Below the pieces are notes generated by a model. The model saw nothing but the letters and a program-made list of their open reading frames with translations. It did not search any database and was not told the DNA's origin. Position numbers and translations under genes: made by a program. From Acetobacteraceae bacterium (GTDB lineage Bacteria; Pseudomonadota; Alphaproteobacteria; Acetobacterales; Acetobacteraceae), in the NCBI GenBank assembly GCA_030044345.1, contig JASHVY010000197.1, positions 1 through 9,752 of the forward strand: a DNA stretch of 9,752 nt, read 5' to 3'. The first letter of the stretch is position 1, and each line of letters starts with the position of its first letter. Shown piece after piece: positions 1 through 4,683 of the stretch.

Positions 1-335
1 AGGAAACGACGATAGGCACCTTTCGCTACGAAAGCGAGCCGGGCCACGCCATAGGCCGCCGGCACGGATACGAGGAGCGCGAGCAGGGTCGCGCCGATGC
101 TGATCGCAAGGCTGTTCAGCAGCGCGGTGCCGAAATCCGCTGCCTGCCACATTGCCGCGAACGTTCCCCAATCGACGTGGTGGGGGATCCAGTGCGGTGG
201 ATATTGCAGCACTTCGGACGTGGGCTTGAGCGCGGTCGAGAGCATCACCGCGAACGGGAAGAGCACGAGCGCGATCAGCGGCAGCAGGACGAGCCAGCAG
301 ATCACGCTGCGTCCGAGGCTACGGCGGTGGCTCAC
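1..335 (-). CDS. Carbohydrate ABC transporter permease, MalG type (partial, N-terminal part)
   Basis: The visible first 111 codons match the N-terminus of CUT1 inner-membrane permeases of the MalG type. These form the translocation channel together with the MalF-type partner encoded just upstream. A short basic N-terminus (SHRRSLGRS) is followed by one hydrophobic segment at about residues 11-31. Next comes a periplasmic stretch with the typical 'STALKPTSEV' and 'PPHWIP' pattern, then 'ALLNSLAISIGATLLALLVS', which is the start of the conserved permease domain with the family's N-S-L motif. The start is GTG at 335, overlapping the TGA of the upstream permease (GTGA) with GAGG four bases before it, so translation is probably coupled. 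The C-terminal part, including the EAA loop that contacts the ATPase, lies beyond the left edge. Confidence 0.9.
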   Translation of the reverse strand, partial: MSHRRSLGRSVICWLVLLPLIALVLFPFAVMLSTALKPTSEVLQYPPHWIPHHVDWGTFAAMWQAADFGTALLNSLAISIGATLLALLVSVPAAYGVARLAFVAKGAYRRF

Positions 336-1291
336 GTCGCCTCGCGCTCGGCAAGCCTGAGATAGGCGAAGGAGAAGACCAGGACGATAGCAAGCATCGC
401 CACGGATACGGCCGCCGCGAGCCCCGGCCGGCCGATCCGGAAAGCGAGTTCATAGAGATAAGTCACCAGGATGTGCGTCGAATTGTCCGGCCCGCCTTCG
501 GTCATGACCCAGATGATCGGAAAGGAATTGAAGACATAGATCATGTTCAATACGACGGCGATGGTCACGAATGGCCGCATCAGCGGCAGCGTCATCCAGC
601 GGAACTGCGCGAGCGCCCCCGCCCCGTCGATCCACGCGGCCTCATAGATCTCGCCCGGAATCGAGGCGAGGCCGCCGAGGAAGATCGTCACCGTGAAGGG
701 AATGGAGACAAGGATGCCGACCCCGATTTCAACGGGGAAAGCCGTCTCCGCGCGGGCCATCCATTGCAGCGGCTTTGCAATGAGGCCAGCCCCTTCCAGA
801 ATGGAATTGACCATCCCGTAATTGCCGTTGAAGGCCCATAGCCAGACGATCGCCGCCATCGCGAGCGACATCGACCAGGGAAGGAGGATGAGGGTGCGGG
901 CAAGGCCCCTTCCGTGGAAATCCTGGGCGAGCACGAGTGCCACCGGCATCGAAATGATCACCGTGCCGCCGACCACCGCGACGGTCCATTCGAGCGTGCG
1001 CAGCACCGTCGCCTGAAAGACAGGATCGTCCAACGTACGGGCATAGTTGGCAAAGCCGACGAAGCCGCGCACGATGCCGAAAGGTGAGACATCGTGCAGA
1101 GAAAGCTGAACGATCTCGACAAACGGGTAGAAGATCACGACGACCGCGAGCACGAGGCTCGGGCCGATCAGGAGCCAGGGCACCAAGGCGCGGGGAATGC
1201 GAGGGCGTGCCCGCATCTCTCCCGCCGGCGCGATCGCGATGCCGGGCAACCGCTTCCTGTTCTCACTTGACGTGTGATGATTTTCGATCAT
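332..1291 (-). CDS. Carbohydrate ABC transporter permease, MalF type
   Basis: This is an inner-membrane subunit of a CUT1 sugar importer. The protein of about 319 residues shows six or so hydrophobic segments, beginning 'ALVPWLLIGPSLVLAVVVIF', which is typical of MalF/UgpA-type permeases. 'FANYARTLDDPVF' after the first helix is a family hallmark. The cytoplasmic EAA loop is clear at about residues 216-240 (EAAWIDGAG, then a gap, then LPLMRP); it docks onto the ATPase. The C-terminus 'LRLAEREAT' overlaps the start of the second permease. The start is uncertain. ATG at 1291 is given, with a weak GAGAGAGA 11 bases upstream. GTG at 1294 is one codon earlier and has better spacing. ATG at 1216 would give a more usual family length of about 294 residues, but a purine-rich stretch directly abuts it. 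The first 25 codons lie within or next to an inverted repeat and look unlike the rest of the protein, which mildly favours 1216. Confidence 0.93.
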   Translation of the reverse strand: MIENHHTSSENRKRLPGIAIAPAGEMRARPRIPRALVPWLLIGPSLVLAVVVIFYPFVEIVQLSLHDVSPFGIVRGFVGFANYARTLDDPVFQATVLRTLEWTVAVVGGTVIISMPVALVLAQDFHGRGLARTLILLPWSMSLAMAAIVWLWAFNGNYGMVNSILEGAGLIAKPLQWMARAETAFPVEIGVGILVSIPFTVTIFLGGLASIPGEIYEAAWIDGAGALAQFRWMTLPLMRPFVTIAVVLNMIYVFNSFPIIWVMTEGGPDNSTHILVTYLYELAFRIGRPGLAAAVSVAMLAIVLVFSFAYLRLAEREAT

Positions 1292-1296
1292 CACAC
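1272..1296. repeat. Perfect inverted repeat across the permease start (10-bp arms, 5-bp loop)
   Basis: GTGTGATGAT and ATCATCACAC face each other across TTTCG. The arms match perfectly. The repeat covers both upstream candidate start codons (1294 and 1291) of the MalF-type permease. As RNA it would be a hairpin hiding the start, with a CGAAA loop. As DNA it is the right size and symmetry for a dimeric repressor operator. The sequence alone does not decide between these. Confidence 0.6.
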
Positions 1297-1331
1297 ATCA
1301 GGTCTCTCTCGGTGATCGATCTCATGAATGC

Positions 1332-1355
1332 GGCGGATCGCTCCCCGATCCCGCC
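1332..1355 (-). repeat. Inverted repeat in the binding-protein/permease gap (one bulge)
   Basis: GGCGGATCG at 1332-1340 pairs with CGATCCCGCC at 1346-1355 around a five-base CTCCC loop, leaving one unpaired base. It is G+C rich and would fold stably in the transporter mRNA. It lies between the sugar-binding protein gene and the first permease gene. Confidence 0.5.
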
Positions 1356-1373
1356 AGCCGCGATTTCGCTTTC

Positions 1374-1411
1374 GAGCGGGATGCGTTCGCTCGCGCTCAT
1401 CCATCCCGCTC
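1374..1411 (-). repeat. Perfect 10-bp-arm stem-loop in the binding-protein/permease gap
   Basis: GAGCGGGATG at 1374-1383 is the exact reverse complement of CATCCCGCTC at 1402-1411. The 18-base spacer can itself form a short GCG/CGC stem. In the minus-strand transcript no U-run follows, so it does not look like an intrinsic terminator. A stabilising or processing hairpin protecting the 3' end of the upstream message is more likely. Confidence 0.55.
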
Positions 1412-1432
1412 CCGCCATTTTTCTTCCCGCGT

Positions 1433-1453
1433 GATTCACGCCTTCGGTGAATC
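1433..1453 (-). repeat. Stem-loop 20 bases after the binding-protein stop codon
   Basis: GATTCAC and GTGAATC form a perfect seven-base stem around a seven-base loop. It is the first structure met after the TAG of the sugar-binding protein gene. CCTTCGG occurs here and again at 1456-1462. No U-tract follows on the minus strand, so it is probably a partial stop or an mRNA-protecting hairpin rather than a full terminator. Confidence 0.5.
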
Positions 1454-1472
1454 CACCTTCGGCGATCACACT

Positions 1473-2732
1473 CTAGTCGCCCTTCAGGGCCTGATCGGCC
1501 TTGGTCGAGGCGAGCTTGAGCGCTGCTGCCGGGTCGGCCTTGCCGAGATAGACCGACTGCACGGCATCGGTGACCGCCTGCGCCATGCCCTCCCAGCCCG
1601 GAATGGTCGGCGCGAATCGCGCTTCCGGCAGCAAGCTCACGAAAATCTGGAGCTGCTTGTTATCGGCGAAATAGGGATCGGCCGCTTCGGCCTTGGTCGT
1701 CGGCAGGAATCCCTCGTTTTTGCTGAAGGTGACGCGCGGATTTTTGGTGAACAGGAAGTCGAGGAACTTCCAGGCCGCATCCTTGGCTCGCGAATTCGAG
1801 AACATGACGATGGAATCGGTCACTGCGTAAGTCGCGGAAGTCGTGCCGCGCGGCACCGGGCAGATGCCATATTGCAGCTTCGGCGCTTCCGCAGCGATCT
1901 GGTTGATGAGGAACGGCGCGGTGATCATCATTCCCACCCGCCCCTGCTTGAAGAGATTCTGCACATCCTCGCGGGTGTAATCGGTGACGCCGGGTTGGGT
2001 CAGCCCCTCCTTCACCATCGTCTGATAGAGTGTCAGCGCCTTGATGCCGGCCGGCGAATCGAACGCGGCCTTGCCGTCCTTGTCGATCAGCTCGCCGCCA
2101 TAGCTCCAGAGTGCATAGTACCAATAGACGTCGGTCTCGATGGCCTTGCCCTGCAGCCCGAAGCCATATCCGCCCGCCGCCTTGATCTTCCTCGCCGCGG
2201 CGACGACATCGTCCCATGTCTTCGGCCCATCCGGGAAACCTGCCTTTGTCAGCATATCTTTATTGTAGAACATCGCCCGCGCCGAAGCGGCAATCGGCAG
2301 CCCGTACACCTTGCCGCCGATCTCGGCTGGTTCCAGGAAGGTGCCGATGAAACGGTCCCGGAACTGCGGTGTCATGAAATGATCAAGCGGCTCGGCGACA
2401 CCATCCTTGACGAAGGTGAGCAGCCAGCGTGTGCCGATGATGGAAAGATCGGGCGTGACACCGCCGGAAATGTCCGTTTGCAGCGTCTGCAGCAGCGTGT
2501 CCCAGTTCACCACGTCGATCTTGACGGTGATGCCGGGATTCGCGGCCTCGAACGCCTTCGCCATCTGCTGGAAATAGGGCCCGGTGGCGGCGCTGTAGTA
2601 GGCGACGGTCACGTGCAGGCTGGTCGCCGCGCGGGCGGCAAAAGGCGCCAGCGCGAGGGCGGAGCCCGCGGCCGCGATCAGTGGACGGCGCCGCACCCCC
2701 GCACTTGCGGATTCCGGTGCTCCTGTTTTCAT
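1473..2732 (-). CDS. Extracellular sugar-binding protein of a CUT1 ABC importer (SBP family 1)
   Basis: This is the periplasmic receptor that captures the sugar and hands it to the two permeases encoded downstream. The 419-residue length is normal for the family. Residues 1-35 are an export signal: basic VRRRP, a hydrophobic AAAGSALALAPFA core and an ARA cleavage site at about residue 35. The mature part starts with a beta strand (LHVTVAYYS), then 'MAKAFEAANPGITVKI', 'PDLSIIG' at 94-100, 'GKVYGLPIAASARAMFYNKD' at 140-159 and 'AGFPDGPKTWDD' at 164-175, all hallmarks of MalE/UgpB-like binding proteins. Aromatic residues at about 203-211 (YWYYALWSY) suit a sugar-stacking site. The start is set at ATG 2732 by AAGGAGG seven bases upstream (2740-2746). 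The frame stays open upstream to 3011, but that extension overlaps the divergent SIS gene and lacks a signal sequence. The substrate cannot be read directly; the neighbouring deaminase-like gene suggests an amino sugar. Confidence 0.95.
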   Translation of the reverse strand: MKTGAPESASAGVRRRPLIAAAGSALALAPFAARAATSLHVTVAYYSAATGPYFQQMAKAFEAANPGITVKIDVVNWDTLLQTLQTDISGGVTPDLSIIGTRWLLTFVKDGVAEPLDHFMTPQFRDRFIGTFLEPAEIGGKVYGLPIAASARAMFYNKDMLTKAGFPDGPKTWDDVVAAARKIKAAGGYGFGLQGKAIETDVYWYYALWSYGGELIDKDGKAAFDSPAGIKALTLYQTMVKEGLTQPGVTDYTREDVQNLFKQGRVGMMITAPFLINQIAAEAPKLQYGICPVPRGTTSATYAVTDSIVMFSNSRAKDAAWKFLDFLFTKNPRVTFSKNEGFLPTTKAEAADPYFADNKQLQIFVSLLPEARFAPTIPGWEGMAQAVTDAVQSVYLGKADPAAALKLASTKADQALKGD

Positions 2733-2880
2733 CGCGGTTCCTCCTTGCCACCTGTTTGCCTGCAGGATTCTGTCAGCCAGTCGAGCCCAGCTTTCGCGCG
2801 ATTGCAAGTTTTCGTTGTGGCACGAGGCAAAAAATAGGAAGGCAAATCTTGGGGCAGGAAGACCGGGGCAAAGGAGGGTC
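2733..2880. promoter_or_regulatory. Divergent control region between the sugar-binding protein gene and the SIS-domain gene
   Basis: This 148-base gap must carry promoters for both directions. Strong ribosome sites lie at its ends: AAGGAGG at 2740-2746 for the minus gene and AAGGAGG at 2871-2877 for the plus gene. TTGCAA-like -35 candidates exist near 2800 but lack convincing -10 partners. The heptamer AGGCAAA occurs twice directly (2825-2831 and 2840-2846) and once inverted (2755-2761), so it could be a regulator half-site. No clean palindrome was found. Confidence 0.5.
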
Positions 2881-3903
2881 ATGCCGTCGTTGATGCTTGC
2901 CGAGGCGCTCGCTGCACCTGACGCGGTCGCGCGCTTCCTCGCCGCCGATGAAGCCGCCTGGGCCGCTTTCGGCGCCTGCCTGCGCGTGGCCGATCCGCGG
3001 GCCGCCGTCACCGTCGCGCGCGGCAGCTCGGATCATGCCGCCTCCTATCTCGCCTACCTGCTGACGGCACGGCTCGGCCGCCCGGTCGCTTCGCTCCCGC
3101 CCTCTCTGGTCACTTTGTACCACGCGCCGCTCCGCGCCCAGGGCCTCTTCGCCGTCGCGCTTTCCCAGTCGGGCCAGAGCCCCGACATCCTCGCCGGCCT
3201 GCGCGCGCTCCGCCGTGCCGGGGCAATCGCGGCCGCGCTCGTCAATGACACCGCCTCGCCGCTCGCCGAAGTCGCGGCCTGGTGTTTCGGTCTGCATGCG
3301 GGGGTGGAGCGCGCCGTCGCCGCCACCAAGAGCTTTCTCGCGAGCCTGGCCGCCGCCGCCCGTCTCGTCGGCACCTGGCAGGGCGATGCCCGGTTCCTCG
3401 CCGGGCTTGCGGACCTGCCCGGGCGGCTTGCGTCAGCGGCGGAGAAGGACTGGAGTGCGGCGATCCCGCCGCTCGCCGCTTCTGACCGTGCGATCATCGT
3501 GAGCCGGGGCCCCGGCCTCGCCATCGCCGCGGAGGCCGCGCTCAAGCTCAAGGAAACCTGCGGACTGCATGCCGAAGCCATCAGCGGGGCGGAGCTTCGC
3601 CACGGCCCGATGGCGCTGATCGGGCCCAAGGAAACAGTGTTCGTCCTGGCGATGCGTGGCCCCGCGCTCGCGGAGCTCGTTTCGCTCGCCGCCGAGCTCC
3701 GCGAGGGCGGCGCCGAGGTGGTGCTCGCCGCACCCGAAGAGATCGGTGAGCGCAACGTGACGCTCACCACGACGGACGAACCCGATCTCGACCCGCTCGC
3801 CGCGGTGCAATCCTTCTATCCGCTCGCCGCTTCGCTGGCCGAGGCGCGGGGCATGAATCCCGATGCTCCGCCCCATCTGAGCAAGGTCACGCGGACGCTC
3901 TGA
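2881..3903 (+). CDS. Two-SIS-domain sugar-phosphate deaminase/isomerase, NagB-II-like
   Basis: This is a cytosolic enzyme of the class-II glucosamine-6-phosphate deaminase group, which turns GlcN-6-P into fructose-6-P and ammonia. It resembles the isomerase half of GlmS without the glutaminase domain. The 340 residues contain two SIS domains, at about 40-160 and 200-330. Sugar-phosphate-binding motifs are 'ARGSSDHAASYLAYL' at 47-60, 'SQSGQSPD' at 95-102, 'NDTASPLA' at 122-129 and 'ERAVAATKSF' at 143-152. The catalytic-region motif 'ALKLKETCGLHAEAISGAE' (220-238) and 'HGPMALI' (241-247) follow. The end, 'GMNPDAPPHLSKVTRTL', fits NagB-II rather than GlmS, which ends in a KSVTVE-like tail. ATG 2881 is chosen because AAGGAGG lies just upstream, though the three-base spacing is short. 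The gene is divergent from the sugar importer, so it probably processes the imported sugar. An AgaS-type or other ketosamine-processing role is possible. Confidence 0.87.
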   Translation: MPSLMLAEALAAPDAVARFLAADEAAWAAFGACLRVADPRAAVTVARGSSDHAASYLAYLLTARLGRPVASLPPSLVTLYHAPLRAQGLFAVALSQSGQSPDILAGLRALRRAGAIAAALVNDTASPLAEVAAWCFGLHAGVERAVAATKSFLASLAAAARLVGTWQGDARFLAGLADLPGRLASAAEKDWSAAIPPLAASDRAIIVSRGPGLAIAAEAALKLKETCGLHAEAISGAELRHGPMALIGPKETVFVLAMRGPALAELVSLAAELREGGAEVVLAAPEEIGERNVTLTTTDEPDLDPLAAVQSFYPLAASLAEARGMNPDAPPHLSKVTRTL

Positions 3904-3951
3904 GAGCCTGCTTGGGAATGCGGCTTGCGGTGAGTCGGAAGCGTCGCAGAC

Positions 3952-4683
3952 CTATCCTTCGGCGGCGCGAAAGGTCACCACCAGCACGTCACGAAAGGCG
4001 GGCCGCGAGGGATCCTCGGGTTCGACCGATGTCACACCGTGCATCACCCGGTGATCATCGACGAGAGCGGCGGCAAATGGTTCAGCCAGCGTGAAGCTGC
4101 CGAGGGCCTTTCCTGCAAGATCGTGGATGGAGGTGACGCCGCTCCGCACATTCTCCCGCCGGATCAGCAGCACCAGCACATAATCGACCCCGTCGCGATG
4201 CATGCCTTCGGGGGTTGGCAGGCCCGCCATGTCCGCGCGTGCTTCGATGCGGAACTGATGTGTTTCAATGTGCCAGACTCGTCCGGATGCCAGTCGGTCG
4301 AACAGGCTGCGGCAGGTGGCGAGGATCGCCTGCATGCTCGGCCCGGCGCCCACCTTCTCGGCGATCGGCGCGAACCACCGTTCGATCCCGCCATTGAGCG
4401 CGTTGTAGTCGCGGCTCTGATAGTGCGGCTGATGAGGCCCGCGCAGGATCGGTCCGCCATCTGCCGCAGTTGCGAACACGGCGAAGCGCCGACGCCGATA
4501 ACGGCCGCCATCGGCCATATAGATATCGAGCCCGAGATCGTTCCAGCTCGCGGCGAACTCCGCCCAGTCCGAAAGTGCGCCATTGGCCTCGAAGAGGGCC
4601 TGCATCCTGAGTCCCGATACATGGGCAAACCCGTCGCGGGAGAGAACGTGGAAAAGATCGGCAAGCGGGTCGGTGCGGGTCAT
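3952..4683 (-). CDS. 2-oxoglutarate/Fe(II)-dependent dioxygenase, BsmA / isoleucine-dioxygenase-like family
   Basis: This 243-residue protein looks like the 2OG-Fe dioxygenase family that includes Bacillus L-isoleucine 4-hydroxylase (IDO) and BsmA (Pfam 2OG-Fe_Oxy_2). Members hydroxylate free aliphatic amino acids using 2-oxoglutarate and O2. The iron-binding triad is visible as H162 and D164 (PEGMHRDGVDYV) and H215 (DDHRVMHGVTSV). R231 (FRDVLVVTF) is the likely 2-oxoglutarate-binding arginine. Other family-type pieces are 'FATAADGG' (70-77), 'PHQPHYQSRDYNALNGGIER' (83-102) and 'HQFRIEA' (142-148). The start is ATG 4683, with TGGAGT about seven bases upstream. It overlaps the TGA of the channel gene by ATGA, so translation of the two is probably coupled. 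The amino-acid substrate cannot be predicted from this sequence. Confidence 0.88.
   Translation of the reverse strand: MTRTDPLADLFHVLSRDGFAHVSGLRMQALFEANGALSDWAEFAASWNDLGLDIYMADGGRYRRRRFAVFATAADGGPILRGPHQPHYQSRDYNALNGGIERWFAPIAEKVGAGPSMQAILATCRSLFDRLASGRVWHIETHQFRIEARADMAGLPTPEGMHRDGVDYVLVLLIRRENVRSGVTSIHDLAGKALGSFTLAEPFAAALVDDHRVMHGVTSVEPEDPSRPAFRDVLVVTFRAAEG

Noticed and set aside
1374..1425. Stem-loop followed by ATTTTTCTT on the plus strand, resembling an intrinsic terminator
   Set aside because: The T-run is several bases from the stem, and no plus-strand gene ends here for it to terminate.
1263..1469. Small minus-strand open frame of 68 codons (GTG start) between binding protein and permease
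   Set aside because: It has no convincing ribosome site, its sequence is made of the inverted repeats, and it overlaps the permease start. A leader-peptide role cannot be excluded but has no support.
2817..2832. Possible sigma-54 promoter (TGGCACG at 2817-2823)
   Set aside because: The -24 half matches, but the -12 half (TTGC) is absent at the required spacing; the bases there are mostly A.
1431..2837. Plus-strand open frame of 468 codons opposite the binding-protein gene
   Set aside because: It is a shadow of the sugar-binding protein gene, with no recognisable motif and no ribosome site.
2733..3011. Longer N-terminus for the sugar-binding protein (start at 3011)
   Set aside because: It would overlap the SIS gene on the other strand and bury the signal peptide inside the protein. 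AAGGAGG before 2732 fixes the start.
2881..3903. SIS gene as glmS (glucosamine-6-phosphate synthase)
   Set aside because: The N-terminal glutaminase domain with its leading cysteine is missing, and the C-terminal tail matches NagB-II-type proteins.
3904..3951. Convergent gap expected to hold a bidirectional terminator
   Set aside because: I found no clear G+C stem followed by a T-run in either direction in these 48 bases.
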